The translations under genes and the position numbers were made by a program. This document shows, piece after piece, positions 21,413 through 33,546 of a DNA stretch of 64,000 nt. Below the pieces are notes generated by a model that did not search any database, was not told the DNA's origin, and saw only the letters and a list, made by a program, of their open reading frames with translations. The DNA comes from Mycobacterium sp. BK086. GTDB taxonomy: Bacteria; Actinomycetota; Actinomycetes; Mycobacteriales; Mycobacteriaceae. Positions within the stretch are counted from its first letter, which is position 1. Each line of letters begins with the position of its first letter. The stretch spans positions 124,001 to 188,000 of the forward strand of contig SNWL01000003.1 of the NCBI GenBank assembly GCA_004362315.1, given 5' to 3'.

Positions 21413-21445
21413 TGACGGCCTACAGCGATCCGCTGTGGTCATACA
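21385..21445. repeat. Inverted repeat flanking the P450 promoter, probable TetR operator pair
   Basis: TGTATGACCAC at 21385-21395 recurs as its exact reverse complement GTGGTCATACA at 21435-21445, 39 bases apart. One arm covers the -10 box, the other lies upstream of the -35. Two operator sites bound by the adjacent TetR protein is the simplest explanation; a long-loop hairpin after hisI is an alternative. Confidence 0.6.
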
Positions 21446-21471
21446 TTTTGAAGAAGAACGTCGGTAGCGGG

Positions 21472-21819
21472 TTAGTTCTCCGGAGCCAGCAGCTGGTCGG
21501 CGTCGAAGCAGCTGTGGTCGCCGGTGTGACAGGCTCCCCCGACCTGGTCGACTTCGAGCAACACCGCATCGCCGTCGCAGTCCAGTCGCACCGAGTGCAC
21601 GTGCTGGGTGTGCCCCGATGTCGCGCCCTTGATCCACTGCTCGCCGCGAGAGCGCGAGAAGTAGGTGGCTTCGCGAGTCTCCAGCGTGCGCGCCAACGCG
21701 TCGTCGTCCATCCACGCCACCATCAGCACGTCGCCGCTGCCGTGCTCCTGCACGATCGCCGCGAACAGACCGTTGGCATCGCGCTTGAGGCGCTTGGCGA
21801 TATCGGGGTCGAGGCTCAT
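21472..21819 (-). CDS. hisI: Phosphoribosyl-AMP cyclohydrolase
   Basis: Opens the purine ring of PR-AMP, the third step of histidine synthesis. The 115-residue single-domain form shows [10 protein letters not shown], the signature [34 protein letters not shown] for Mg binding and [13 protein letters not shown] with the Zn cysteines. The ATG overlaps the hisF stop as ATGA. It is not fused to HisE, which must lie elsewhere. It is the last his gene; a 122-base gap with a separate promoter then precedes the P450. Confidence 0.97.
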   Translation of the reverse strand: MSLDPDIAKRLKRDANGLFAAIVQEHGSGDVLMVAWMDDDALARTLETREATYFSRSRGEQWIKGATSGHTQHVHSVRLDCDGDAVLLEVDQVGGACHTGDHSCFDADQLLAPEN

Positions 21820-22589
21820 CGGACCGTGATCCCTTCGGCCGCCATCGCGGCCTTGACCTCACCGATCGTGAGTTCGCGGAAGTGGAAGACGCTGGCCGCG
21901 AGCACCGCGTCGGCACCGGATTCCACCGCCGGCGCGAAGTGGTCCACCGCCCCGGCACCGCCGCTGGCGATCACCGGCACCGTGACGGCCTTGCGGACCG
22001 CCCTGAGCATCTTCAGGTCAAAACCGGCCTTGGTGCCGTCGGCGTCCATCGAGTTCAGCAGGATTTCGCCGACGCCGAGTTCGGCTCCACGCGTTGCCCA
22101 TTCGACCGCGTCGATACCGGTCCCCTGCCGCCCACCGTGGGTGGTGACCTCCCAGCCAGACGGCGTGGGCGCCGAGCCCTCGGGCACTGTGCGGGCGTCC
22201 ACCGACAGCACGATGCACTGCGAACCGAACTGCCGCGACAACTCGGCCAGCAGCTCAGGGCGAGCGATCGCCGCGGTGTTCACCGACACCTTGTCCGCGC
22301 CGGCACGCAGCAGCATGTCGACATCGGCCACCGAACGCACTCCCCCGCCGACGGTCAGCGGGATGAAGACCTGCTCGGCGGTGCGGCGCACGACGTCCAG
22401 CATGGTCGCGCGCCCAGACGACGACGCGGTGACGTCCAGGAACGTCAGCTCGTCGGCGCCCTCGGCGTCATAGGCGGCGGCAAGCTCGACGGGATCGCCT
22501 GCGTCACGCAGGTTTTCGAAGTTGACGCCCTTGACCACCCGCCCGGCATCGACGTCCAGGCAGGGAATCACGCGTACGGCGACGTCCAT
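21816..22589 (-). CDS. hisF: Imidazole glycerol phosphate synthase cyclase subunit
   Basis: With HisH, makes imidazole glycerol phosphate and AICAR from PRFAR and ammonia. The barrel has the catalytic Asp in [16 protein letters not shown] and the second in IVLSVDART, with [21 protein letters not shown] and [10 protein letters not shown] at phosphate-binding loops. The ATG overlaps the impA stop by one base (TAATG); the open frame extends far upstream only inside impA. The 257 residues are standard. HisH is encoded three genes upstream in the same operon. Confidence 0.97.
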   Translation of the reverse strand: MDVAVRVIPCLDVDAGRVVKGVNFENLRDAGDPVELAAAYDAEGADELTFLDVTASSSGRATMLDVVRRTAEQVFIPLTVGGGVRSVADVDMLLRAGADKVSVNTAAIARPELLAELSRQFGSQCIVLSVDARTVPEGSAPTPSGWEVTTHGGRQGTGIDAVEWATRGAELGVGEILLNSMDADGTKAGFDLKMLRAVRKAVTVPVIASGGAGAVDHFAPAVESGADAVLAASVFHFRELTIGEVKAAMAAEGITVR

Positions 22590-23392
22590 TACAGGTAATC
22601 CTCCGGAGGTCCGACCCTGTCCAGGATCTCCATAACGGTGGCGTGCACGCCGGGTGCTGCCGCCAGCGCCGAGCGAGACGACGGCGTCCATGGCTGACCC
22701 GACAGGTCGGTGACGACGCCGCCGGCGGCGCGCACGAGCGCGACTCCGGCGGCGTGATCCCAGATGTGGTCGCCGAAGCTGATGGCCGCGCCCATGATTC
22801 CGGCCGACACGTAGGCGATGTCGACACCGGTGGCACCGTGCATCCGCATCTTCGAGCACACCCGGCTCAGATTCTCCAGCACCGCAAGCCGGTAGCGACC
22901 GGGGAACCGGCCGCGCCAGTCGACGTTGAAGGTGCCGAAACCGATCACGCACTGCCCGATCTCGCTGTGCCCGATCGGCGGCTGGGCGACGCCGTTGAAG
23001 TACACCGGGCCGCCCACCACCGCGCTGTAGCGCTGGTCGGTGAACGGCAGCCAGGTCAGGCCCGCGACCGGTTCGCCGTCACGCAACAGCCCGAGCAGGA
23101 TCGCGGCCATCGGCGAACCCGCGGCGTAATTGAATGTGCCGTCGATCGGATCGAGGACCCAGACCAGCTCCGAATCGATTGCGGCCCCGCCGAACTCTTC
23201 ACCGTGCACCCCGATCCCGGTCACCGACTCCAGCGCGGCGACAACCTGCCGTTCGATGGCCAGATCAACCTCGGTGGCGAAGTCGTTGCCCTTCTTCTGC
23301 ACAGCCGAGGAAGCCCGATGTCCTGCGATGAACGGTTTGGACACCTCGTCCAAGATCACCGCCGCCTGGGCCACCAGGGTGTCGAGATCCAC
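22589..23392 (-). CDS. impA: Inositol monophosphatase family protein
   Basis: Mg-dependent phosphatase of the inositol monophosphatase superfamily, 267 residues. The metal-site motifs are present: GVHGEEFGG for the first Glu, [18 protein letters not shown] (DPIDGT) and, near the end, [18 protein letters not shown]. Its place between priA and hisF is conserved in mycobacteria (ImpA, Rv1604 as I recall). Two roles are plausible: inositol-phosphate hydrolysis for phosphatidylinositol supply, or histidinol-phosphate phosphatase (HisN type), because no HisB-type phosphatase domain is present in this operon. Sequence does not decide. The GTG overlaps the priA stop by one base. Confidence 0.9.
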   Translation of the reverse strand: MDLDTLVAQAAVILDEVSKPFIAGHRASSAVQKKGNDFATEVDLAIERQVVAALESVTGIGVHGEEFGGAAIDSELVWVLDPIDGTFNYAAGSPMAAILLGLLRDGEPVAGLTWLPFTDQRYSAVVGGPVYFNGVAQPPIGHSEIGQCVIGFGTFNVDWRGRFPGRYRLAVLENLSRVCSKMRMHGATGVDIAYVSAGIMGAAISFGDHIWDHAAGVALVRAAGGVVTDLSGQPWTPSSRSALAAAPGVHATVMEILDRVGPPEDYL

Positions 23393-24126
23393 TACTGGCT
23401 CACCGCGGCAAGTGCCTCCGGCAGCGTGAATCGGCCGGCGTAGAGGGCTTTTCCAACGATCGCACCCTCAACACCGCTGTCGGTCAGGGTCGCGATCGCA
23501 CGCAGGTCGTCCAGGCTGGACACCCCGCCGGAGGCGATGACCGGTGCGTCCGTGCACTCAGCAACCCCCTCGAGCAGGTCGAGGTTGGGTCCGGTGAGCG
23601 TGCCGTCCTTGGTGACGTCGGTGACGACGAACCGCGAACAGCCTTCGCTGTCAAGGCGTTCCAGCACATGCCACAGGTCGCCGCCGTCGGTCTCCCAGCC
23701 GCGGCCGCGCAGCCGGTGCTCGCCCTCGACTATCTGGACGTCCAGCCCGACCGCGACCTTGTCGCCGTACTCCGCGATCGCGGCGGCACACCACAGCGGG
23801 TTCTCCAACGCGGCGGTACCGATGTTGACCCGGGCGCACCCGGTGGCCAGCGCCGCCTTGAGTGACTCGTCATCGCGGATGCCACCGGAGAGTTCGACTT
23901 TGACGTCGAGCTGCCCGACCACCTCCGCGAGCAGTTCGCGGTTGGACCCGCGGCCGAACGCGGCGTCGAGGTCCACCAGGTGGATCCACTCGGCGCCGTC
24001 ACGCTGCCAGGTGAGCGCGGCGTCCAGCGCCGAGCCGTACTCGGTCTCGCTGCCGGCCTTGCCTTGCACCAGGCGCACCGCCTTACCCTCGACGACGTCG
24101 ACGGCAGGCAACAAAATCAGTGGCAC
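23392..24126 (-). CDS. priA: Phosphoribosyl isomerase A (HisA/TrpF bifunctional)
   Basis: Isomerises ProFAR in histidine synthesis and, in actinobacteria, also phosphoribosyl-anthranilate in tryptophan synthesis. The barrel shows the acid-base Asp in [19 protein letters not shown] and the second in [16 protein letters not shown], with [12 protein letters not shown] and [13 protein letters not shown] as phosphate sites. The 244-residue length is normal. I call the bifunctional form because the trp operon here has no trpF and mycobacteria are known to rely on PriA. It starts with GTG directly after the hisH stop, with no gap. Confidence 0.95.
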   Translation of the reverse strand: MPLILLPAVDVVEGKAVRLVQGKAGSETEYGSALDAALTWQRDGAEWIHLVDLDAAFGRGSNRELLAEVVGQLDVKVELSGGIRDDESLKAALATGCARVNIGTAALENPLWCAAAIAEYGDKVAVGLDVQIVEGEHRLRGRGWETDGGDLWHVLERLDSEGCSRFVVTDVTKDGTLTGPNLDLLEGVAECTDAPVIASGGVSSLDDLRAIATLTDSGVEGAIVGKALYAGRFTLPEALAAVSQ

Positions 24127-24743
24127 TTAAAGCCCCTCAACCCAATTCGCGAGCAGCGCCGCACCGGCGTCGCCGCTCTTCTCCGGATGAAACTGTGTGG
24201 CCGACAACGGACCGTCTTCGACGGCGGCCAAGAACCGCACGTGATGGTCCGCCCAGGTCAGCAGCGCATCGGGTGCGCCTTCCCACTTCTGTGCGGCGTA
24301 GGAGTGCACGAAGTAGAACCGGGTGTCGGCGTCGAATCCCTTGAACAGCAGGCTGCCCGGCGCCGCGTCGACCACGTTCCAGCCCATGTGCGGGATCACC
24401 GGCGCGTCGAGCCTGGTGACCGATCCAGGCCATTGACCGCAGCCCGTCGACTCGACCCCGAACTCCACACCCCGGGCGAACAGGATCTGCATACCCACAC
24501 ACACGCCGAGCACCGGCCGGCCGGCGGCCACCCGCTCGGCGATGATCTGCTCCCCGCCGATCCCCCGCAGCCCGGTCATGCAGGCCTCGTAGGCACCGAC
24601 GCCTGGAACGACCAACCCGTCGGCATTCAGCGCGCGCTGCGCGTCGGCGGTCACCTCGACGTCGGCGCCGACGCGTTCCAGCGCCCGCTGCGCCGAGCGC
24701 AGGTTGCCCGAGCCGTAGTCCAGAACCACGACGGATTTGGCTG

Positions 24744-24747
<4 letters not shown>
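24127..24747 (-). CDS. hisH: Imidazole glycerol phosphate synthase glutaminase subunit
   Basis: Class I glutamine amidotransferase that feeds ammonia to HisF. The nucleophile is in [14 protein letters not shown], and the His and Glu of the triad in [24 protein letters not shown] and [11 protein letters not shown] are also typical. It starts at GTG overlapping the hisB stop (GTGA) and ends exactly before the priA GTG. Length 206 is normal. Confidence 0.97.
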
Positions 24748-27783
<3,036 letters not shown>

Positions 27784-27861
27784 CGGTTCAATTGTCCCCG
27801 ATCGGTGCACCCGAATAAAAATCGATTGAGCGCGAGTCGCCGCGGCCCGGATACTGCCGTT

Positions 27862-28497
27862 ATGCAATGGGAGCTGTGGCTGGCCTTCGTCGGCGCCGCG
27901 ATCGTCATCAGTGTCTCGCCGGGCGCCGGTGCGATTCAGTCCATGGCGACCGGTCTGGCGTACGGCCTGCGCCGCGGATATTGGAGCATCACCGGGCTCG
28001 AGATCGGCCTGATGCTGCAGCTGGCGGCGGTCGCCGTCGGGCTGGGCGCCGCGGTGGCGCAATCGGTGGTCGCGTTCACCGTCATCAAGTGGATCGGCGT
28101 GGTCTACCTGATCTACCTGGCCGTCCGCCAATGGCGCAGCACGCCCTTTGACCTGGATCAACAGGTCAGCGTGGACGCCGGCGGCGGACGATGGTCCCTG
28201 CTGGTGCGCGGGTGCCTGGTCAACGTCACCAACCCCAAGGGGCTGGTGTTCCTGCTCGCTGTGCTGCCGCAGTTCGTCGTTCCGACGGCTCCGCTGCTCC
28301 CCCAATATCTGGCGATCGGCGCGACGATGGTGGTCGTCGACCTCGTCGTCATGGGTGCCTATACGGGGCTGGCGGCCCGACTGCTGGGCTGGCTGCGCAC
28401 GCCGCGCCAGCAGCGGGCGATGAACCGGACGTTCTCGGGCCTGTTCGCGACGGCCGCGGTGGTGCTGTCCCTGGTGCGCCGGGGCGCTGCCGCCTAA
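27862..28497 (+). CDS. LysE/RhtB family amino-acid exporter
   Basis: Inner-membrane exporter of amino acids or related metabolites. The 211 residues contain six hydrophobic helices with the family N-terminus [27 protein letters not shown] (usual form PGP, here PGA) and [22 protein letters not shown], the conserved NPK motif. Substrate unknown. It is divergent from hisD (78-base gap) and followed within ten bases by an oxidoreductase gene. The ATG is preceded by GATACT six bases upstream, a near-match to a leaderless -10. Confidence 0.92.
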   Translation: MQWELWLAFVGAAIVISVSPGAGAIQSMATGLAYGLRRGYWSITGLEIGLMLQLAAVAVGLGAAVAQSVVAFTVIKWIGVVYLIYLAVRQWRSTPFDLDQQVSVDAGGGRWSLLVRGCLVNVTNPKGLVFLLAVLPQFVVPTAPLLPQYLAIGATMVVVDLVVMGAYTGLAARLLGWLRTPRQQRAMNRTFSGLFATAAVVLSLVRRGAAA

Positions 28498-28500
28498 CGT
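28495..28500 (+). promoter_or_regulatory. Candidate -10 box of the deazaflavin oxidoreductase gene
   Basis: TAACGT, whose first three bases are the stop codon of the LysE gene, fits TANNNT and ends seven bases before the ATG at 28508. This supports that ATG as a leaderless start over the GTG three codons earlier. Confidence 0.45.
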
Positions 28501-28507
28501 GGGCGCC

Positions 28508-28921
28508 ATGTCGACCAAGGATCATCCGAACAACGCGCCCGGGGTGCCCATGCGGTTCCCGGTCTGGTTCGAGAACTTCCAGATCAAGTACTTCAACCCC
28601 GTGATGAAGCCGCTGGCCAAGTACATGCCGGGAATGTCGGTCATCTCCCATCGCGGCCGCACCTCCGGCACCCAGTACGAGACCGTGGTGTCGGCCTTCC
28701 GCAAGGGCGACACCCTCGCGATCATGCTCGGCCATGGCAAGACCAACTGGGTCAAGAACGTCCTGGCCGCCGGCGAGGCCGATATCCGGCACGGACGCAA
28801 GACTCTGCACCTGGTCAACCCGCGCGTCGTGCCCGCGGGTACCGACGACCCGTCGCTGCCCGGTGTTGCCCGCCGGGGTGTGAAGGGTGGCGTCGGCGCG
28901 TTCGTCGCCGATATCGCCTAG
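28508..28921 (+). CDS. Nitroreductase / F420-binding (DDN-like) family protein
   Basis: Small split-barrel protein of the deazaflavin-dependent nitroreductase family, 137 residues. [19 protein letters not shown] is the characteristic RGRxSG phosphate/F420-binding stretch, followed by [26 protein letters not shown], also typical (the W-x-x-N-x-x-A-G motif). Such proteins bind F420 or FMN in mycobacteria; reaction and substrate are not known. The homologue next to hisD in M. tuberculosis is Rv1598c as I recall. The stop shares CTAG with the convergent VOC gene. Confidence 0.85.
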   Translation: MSTKDHPNNAPGVPMRFPVWFENFQIKYFNPVMKPLAKYMPGMSVISHRGRTSGTQYETVVSAFRKGDTLAIMLGHGKTNWVKNVLAAGEADIRHGRKTLHLVNPRVVPAGTDDPSLPGVARRGVKGGVGAFVADIA

Positions 28922-29298
28922 GCGTCTTCGGGAATCAGGTTCGTGATGCAGAACGGGTGACCGGCGGGGTCGATGAGAACCCGCCAGTTGTCCGGCTGAG
29001 GCTGCACGTCCGCCTTCGTCGCACCGAGCCCGATGATGCGGGTCTCCTCGGCATTAAGGTCGGACACCGCAAGCTCCAGATGGAGCTGCTTGGGCACCGG
29101 GCCCTCTGGCCAGTCGGCCACCCGATGGTCGGCGACGCGCTGGAACGTCAGGAACACGCTGCCCGCACCCTTGAGTGCGACGAAGTCCGGCGAGGTCATC
29201 ATCTCTTCGAGGCCGAGCATCTCCCGATAGAACTCACCGAGTGCGGCCGGGTCGACGCAATCGATCGAAATCGCGCCCAGCCGTGCGGTTCCCGCCAT
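28918..29298 (-). CDS. VOC (glyoxalase-like) family protein
   Basis: A 126-residue vicinal oxygen chelate protein. It has two beta-alpha-beta-beta-beta units: the first holds SIDCVDPAALGEFYREMLGLE, the second LHLELAVSDLNAEETRIIGLGA and the closing VLIDPAGHPFCI. Potential metal residues include the His in QLHLEL and the Glu-rich region, but not all ligands can be assigned, so catalysis is uncertain. AGGAG overlapping the stop of the upstream secreted-protein gene is its Shine-Dalgarno, so it is likely the last gene of the nad operon. Confidence 0.88.
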   Translation of the reverse strand: MAGTARLGAISIDCVDPAALGEFYREMLGLEEMMTSPDFVALKGAGSVFLTFQRVADHRVADWPEGPVPKQLHLELAVSDLNAEETRIIGLGATKADVQPQPDNWRVLIDPAGHPFCITNLIPEDA

Positions 29299-29306
29299 GG
29301 CGACTC

Positions 29307-30038
29307 CTAGATGTTCTTTGCGATCCCTTGAAAGGCGTTCGCCTGCTCGGCCGCGATCGCTTCGATCTTGTCCCGGACTTCTTGTTGGATATCCATCATC
29401 TGCTGTTTGAGTTCGGCTTGCGACAGAGGGTCGACGGCCTGTGCCCTCTTCTCGAGGATCTCGCTGGTCTTGTCGTAGTCATACTGCTGCACCGCGTCCA
29501 TCGCATCCAGCGAACTCATTATCTGGCCGACTCCCTGCACGATGGCCGCACTTTGCTGTGCTTGGTCGGCGAATTCACTGGCCTGCGACCTCTTTTCGGC
29601 CACCAGCGCCTGTCGGCCCTGGGCGTCCTGCGCGAGCTGAGCGAGTGCGGCCCCGGTGTCGTTGGTATCGAGAGCGGTGAGAACCGCAGCTTCGTCATCG
29701 GCGTCGGATGCCTCTATTGCGACGGTCGACTGAGCCGAGCTGAGCTGCTGGAGCGCCGAAAACTTGCTCTGAACATCGGCGTCCAATTGCGCCGTCTCGA
29801 GTCGCCTCGCGAGGGCCTGTTCCTGTGCTTTGGCCAAGGCGTCGGCCTTCATAGCGGTCCTGCTCTCGAGGTCCTGCCATGCCTTGGCCTCGGTGGCGGC
29901 AGTGCGCGTTGGTTTTGCCGAGGAGCTGTCGCCGGCATTGCGCGCCGAGCCAGAATCGTTCGGTTCAGCGGACGCGACAGGCGCGAGCACCATCCCGGCT
30001 ACCGTCACGATTGCCGCAAGCGGCGCTTTACATCTCAC
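29307..30038 (-). CDS. Secreted coiled-coil protein coupled to nadC, function unknown
   Basis: Not recognised. The GTG overlaps the nadC stop (GTGA), giving 243 residues. The first 24 residues form a Sec signal peptide (basic MRCK, hydrophobic core, cleavage after ASA before EPNDSG) with no lipobox. After a Ser/Thr-rich linker the protein is almost wholly charged and helical, with Gln/Ala heptads such as LAKAQEQALARRLETAQLDADV and EILEKRAQAVDPLSQAELKQQM. It has no cysteines in the mature part and no catalytic motif. A secreted coiled coil in an NAD biosynthesis operon is unexpected; the coupling to nadC is clear from sequence, the role is not. Confidence 0.8.
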   Translation of the reverse strand: MRCKAPLAAIVTVAGMVLAPVASAEPNDSGSARNAGDSSSAKPTRTAATEAKAWQDLESRTAMKADALAKAQEQALARRLETAQLDADVQSKFSALQQLSSAQSTVAIEASDADDEAAVLTALDTNDTGAALAQLAQDAQGRQALVAEKRSQASEFADQAQQSAAIVQGVGQIMSSLDAMDAVQQYDYDKTSEILEKRAQAVDPLSQAELKQQMMDIQQEVRDKIEAIAAEQANAFQGIAKNI

Positions 30039-30892
30039 AGGTCCAGCCCCACGTCGAGAACTCGCACTGAGTGAGTCAACGCCCCGACCGCCAGGAAGTC
30101 CACCCCTGTGCCGGCGTAATCCGCGGCGCTGTCCAGGGATAGGCCACCGGAGGACTCGAGCTGCACACCGGGGGCATTGGCGTCGCGGCGCTGCACGGCG
30201 ATCTGGGTCTGCCAGACAGGGAAGTTGTCGAGCAGGATCAGCTGCACGTCCTCGGCCAGGACATCGTCGAGCTGCTCCAGAGTGTCCACCTCGACCTCGC
30301 ACGGCAGATCGGGCGCGGCCGCTCGCACAGCCCGCAGGGCGGCCACCACCGAACCGGCCGCGGCCACGTGGTTGTCCTTGATCAGCGCGGCGTCGCCGAG
30401 GCCCATCCGGTGATTGACCCCGCCGCCGAGCCGTACGGCGTACTTCTGCAGCGCCCGCAGCCCGGGCAGGGTTTTGCGGGTGTCGCGGATCTGAGCCTTG
30501 GTTCCCTCGACGGCATCCACCCAGGCCGCGGTGGCGGTCGCGATGCCGGACAGGTGACAGACCAGGTTCAGCAGGGTCCTCTCGGCCGTCAGCAGCCCGC
30601 GGGTCGGGGCTTCTACCCGAAGCAGCGCGGCACCTGGCTCCAACCGGGTCCCGTCGTCGACGCGGTCGACCACCCGGTACCCCGCCTCGCCGAGCACCTC
30701 GTCGAGAACGAGTAAGGCCACGTCGATGCCGGCGGCGACGCCGGGCTCCCGGGACACCAGCGACGCGACGGTGGTGGCGTCCGCCGGCACGGTGGCCAGC
30801 GTGGTGACATCGGGCCCGTAGCGCAGATCCTCATCGAGGCCGCGCAGGATCGTGATACGAGCTTCGGCGAGCTCGTCGTCGGTCAGTTTCAT
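30035..30892 (-). CDS. nadC: Nicotinate-nucleotide pyrophosphorylase (quinolinate PRTase)
   Basis: Converts quinolinate and PRPP to nicotinate mononucleotide, CO2 and pyrophosphate. Visible motifs are AERTLLNLVCHLSGIATAT, QIRDTRKTLPGLRALQKYAV (Arg and Lys contacting quinolinate), GGGVNHRMGLGDAALIKDNH and, late, QLESSGGLSLDS. The ATG overlaps the nadB stop (ATGA) and gives 285 residues, the M. tuberculosis length. The third gene of nadABC. Confidence 0.97.
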   Translation of the reverse strand: MKLTDDELAEARITILRGLDEDLRYGPDVTTLATVPADATTVASLVSREPGVAAGIDVALLVLDEVLGEAGYRVVDRVDDGTRLEPGAALLRVEAPTRGLLTAERTLLNLVCHLSGIATATAAWVDAVEGTKAQIRDTRKTLPGLRALQKYAVRLGGGVNHRMGLGDAALIKDNHVAAAGSVVAALRAVRAAAPDLPCEVEVDTLEQLDDVLAEDVQLILLDNFPVWQTQIAVQRRDANAPGVQLESSGGLSLDSAADYAGTGVDFLAVGALTHSVRVLDVGLDL

Positions 30893-32451
30893 CGCAGGCA
30901 CGCCTCCGCGTGGTCCCCGTGCAGGGTGCGGCTGAACCCCTGGGCCGGATCGGTATCGGGGTGGTCGCCGCGATGGTGACAACCACGAGATTCGGTGCGG
31001 GCCAAGGCCGCTGCAGCGACGGCGCGGGCCGTGACCGTGAGTGCGACGTCCTCGGCGGCGGCGCGGGTGGTCATCGCTCGCGGTGTCGCGTCGGCGAGCC
31101 TGTCGGTGAGGCGACGCAGCCCGGCGGCATCGCGGACCACCGAGGCGTAGTCGGTCATCGCGGCCTGCAGTACCTTCCGGTCGAGCGCAGTGTGGTTCAG
31201 CTCCTCGGCTTTCGCCATCGGGGTGCCCGCATCGCCCGCGTGCTCGACGGCGGCACGTCCGGCGCGACCACCGACGACCAGCCCTTCCAGCAGGCTGTTC
31301 GAAGCCAGCCGGTTGGCTCCGTGCATGCCGGTGCGGGCCACCTCACCGGCGGCGAACAGGCCGGGCAGGTCGGTGCGACCGGACACGTCGGTGGCGACGC
31401 CGCCGCAACTGTAGTGCGCACCGGGAACGACGGGGATCGGCTCGCGGGTGGGGTCGATGCCGGCGGCGCGGCAGGCCGCCGTCACCGTCGGGAACCGTTG
31501 GGAGAAGCGGGCGACGGCGCGCGCATCGAGGAAGACGCACTCGTCGCCGGTCTCGCGAAGACGCGCTTCGATGGCTGCGGCGACGACATCGCGCGGGGCG
31601 AGGTCACCCATCGGATGGTGCGCCGTCATCGGTTCGCCACGAGCGTCGCGAAGTACCGCACCTTCGCCGCGCAGCGCCTCGGTGATCAGCGGGCGGCGCC
31701 CGGAACCGTTGCGGTCGAACAGCATCGTCGGATGGAACTGGACGAATTCGATATCGGTGACGCCCACACCGGCCCAGAGTGCCAGCGCGATGCCGTCGCC
31801 GGTGGAGCCTTCGGGGTTGGTGGTGGCGCGGTAGAGATGACCGAGCCCGCCGGTGGCCAGGATGACCGACGGCGCGTGCACGATACCGAGCCCGTCGGCA
31901 TTGCGGACCAGTACGCCGGTGACCGCCGTACCGTCGTGAAGCACCTGCAGCGCAACATGATTGCGCCGGATGTCCAGGGTGGCGGCGGCGTGGTCCAGTG
32001 CGCGCTGCACCTCGGCACCGGTGGCATCGCCGCCGGCGTGGATGATCCGACGCCGGGAGTGGCCACCTTCTCTCGTGAGCGCCCACTGCCCGGGGGTGCT
32101 CTCGTCGAAACGCGCACCGTCGTCGACCAGGTCGGCCACCGCCCGGTAGCCGTCGGCGACGATGGACCGCACCGCGTCGGGATCACACAGCCCCGCACCC
32201 GCCGCCACGGTGTCGCGGACGTGGGCGTCCACAGAATCGTCGGTGTGCGGCAGCACCACGGCGATCCCGCCCTGCGCGTAGAACGTCGCGGTGTCGGGGG
32301 CCTTACTCAAAACGACTGTGCGGCTGCCCTTTCGGTGCGCGACCAGGGCGGCTGCCAATCCCGCTACCCCGGTCCCGATCACGACGACGTCGGCACGCTG
32401 CTGCCAGTCGACTCCGCCTGCGCCGGCGCCGCAGGCGAACGAGCGGGTCAT
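30889..32451 (-). CDS. nadB: L-aspartate oxidase
   Basis: FAD enzyme that oxidises aspartate to iminoaspartate for quinolinate synthesis. FAD site [15 protein letters not shown], substrate region FYAQGGIAV, capping-domain arginine region [21 protein letters not shown], and [15 protein letters not shown]. The C-terminal helical part ends with [11 protein letters not shown], a motif shared with succinate dehydrogenase-type flavoproteins. Its ATG overlaps the nadA stop. Length 520 is normal. Confidence 0.97.
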   Translation of the reverse strand: MTRSFACGAGAGGVDWQQRADVVVIGTGVAGLAAALVAHRKGSRTVVLSKAPDTATFYAQGGIAVVLPHTDDSVDAHVRDTVAAGAGLCDPDAVRSIVADGYRAVADLVDDGARFDESTPGQWALTREGGHSRRRIIHAGGDATGAEVQRALDHAAATLDIRRNHVALQVLHDGTAVTGVLVRNADGLGIVHAPSVILATGGLGHLYRATTNPEGSTGDGIALALWAGVGVTDIEFVQFHPTMLFDRNGSGRRPLITEALRGEGAVLRDARGEPMTAHHPMGDLAPRDVVAAAIEARLRETGDECVFLDARAVARFSQRFPTVTAACRAAGIDPTREPIPVVPGAHYSCGGVATDVSGRTDLPGLFAAGEVARTGMHGANRLASNSLLEGLVVGGRAGRAAVEHAGDAGTPMAKAEELNHTALDRKVLQAAMTDYASVVRDAAGLRRLTDRLADATPRAMTTRAAAEDVALTVTARAVAAAALARTESRGCHHRGDHPDTDPAQGFSRTLHGDHAEACLR

Positions 32452-33497
32452 TCCCCGCCGCCGGGCTGACCGATCTCGATCATGCGCTGCACGCTGCGTC
32501 GAGCGGCGGCCGCAGTATCAACATCGACGTCGACCTCGTCGGCACCCTCGACCAGGCAGCGCAGCAGCGCCGCCGGGGTGATCATCTTCATGTACTTGCA
32601 GGACGCCCGGTCGTTGACGGCCTGGAAGTCGATACCCGGTGCGGCACGGCGCAACTGGTGCAGCATGCCGACCTCGGTGGCGACCAGAACCTGCTTGGCG
32701 TTGGAGGCCTTGGCGGCGTCGAGCATGCCACCGGTGGACAGGATGTGGACTCGGTCGGCCGGGAAGGCCCCCTCACCGGCGAGGTACAACGCGGAAGTCG
32801 CGCAACCACATTCGGGGTGCACGAACAGTTCGGCATCGGGGTGGGTGCGGGCCTGGTCGGCCAGCTCATCACCGTTGATACCCGCGTGCACGTGGCACTC
32901 ACCGGCCCAGATGTGCAGGTTGGTGCGTCCGGTCATCCGGCGGACGTGGGCACCCAGGAACTGGTCCGGGCAGAACAGCACCTCACGGTCGGCGGGAATG
33001 GAGGCCACCACCTCGACGGCATTGGAGGACGTGCAGCAGATGTCGGTGAGCGCCTTCACCGCCGCGGTGGTGTTCACATACGACACGACGACCGCACCGG
33101 GGTGCTCGTCTTTCCAGCCGGCCAGGTCCTCCGCGGTGATGGAGTCAGCCAGTGAACAGCCGGCCCGCTGGTCGGGGATCAGAACCGTCTTCTCGGGGCT
33201 GAGGATCTTGGCGGTCTCGGCCATGAAGTGCACGCCGCAGAACACGATGGTCTCTTCGGCGGCCTCGGCCGCGATCCGGGACAGCGCCAGCGAGTCACCG
33301 ACGTGGTCGGCGACGTCCTGAATGGCCGGCAACTGATAGTTGTGAGCCAGAATGGTCGCGTTGCGCAAGGTGGCCAGGCGGCGCACCTCGGCGGCCCATT
33401 CCTCGTCACCGTTCACCCCGGTGTAACCACCGGGCCCGTCGGTGATGCGGGCGACAAGGCCGCTATCGACAGCGTCAGCACGATCCAAGACGGTCAT
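32448..33497 (-). CDS. nadA: Quinolinate synthase
   Basis: Condenses iminoaspartate with dihydroxyacetone phosphate to quinolinate using a [4Fe-4S] cluster. Ligand cysteines lie in [22 protein letters not shown] and [12 protein letters not shown], and the substrate motifs [15 protein letters not shown] and [11 protein letters not shown] are present. AGGAGG lies five bases before the ATG. The gene heads nadABC and diverges from nrtR, with the NrtR operator in the 49-base gap, so it is probably repressed by NrtR according to NAD status. Confidence 0.97.
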   Translation of the reverse strand: MTVLDRADAVDSGLVARITDGPGGYTGVNGDEEWAAEVRRLATLRNATILAHNYQLPAIQDVADHVGDSLALSRIAAEAAEETIVFCGVHFMAETAKILSPEKTVLIPDQRAGCSLADSITAEDLAGWKDEHPGAVVVSYVNTTAAVKALTDICCTSSNAVEVVASIPADREVLFCPDQFLGAHVRRMTGRTNLHIWAGECHVHAGINGDELADQARTHPDAELFVHPECGCATSALYLAGEGAFPADRVHILSTGGMLDAAKASNAKQVLVATEVGMLHQLRRAAPGIDFQAVNDRASCKYMKMITPAALLRCLVEGADEVDVDVDTAAAARRSVQRMIEIGQPGGGE

Positions 33498-33523
33498 TTC
33501 CGCCTCCTAGTCTCACTTCCGAG

Positions 33524-33546
33524 GTTTTCGACTTACAATCGAAAAC
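33524..33546. promoter_or_regulatory. NrtR operator and nrtR -10 box
   Basis: GTTTTCGA and TCGAAAAC form a perfect 8-bp inverted repeat around CTTACAA, ending directly at the nrtR GTG. Within it TACAAT (33534-33539) fits a -10 element seven bases before that GTG, so nrtR should be leaderless and the operator would cover its core promoter. The nadA coding start is 27 bases away on the other side. Confidence 0.8.

Noticed and set aside
27784-28518. N-terminal extension of the hisD frame
   Set aside because: It is antisense to the LysE gene and lies outside the known length of histidinol dehydrogenase.
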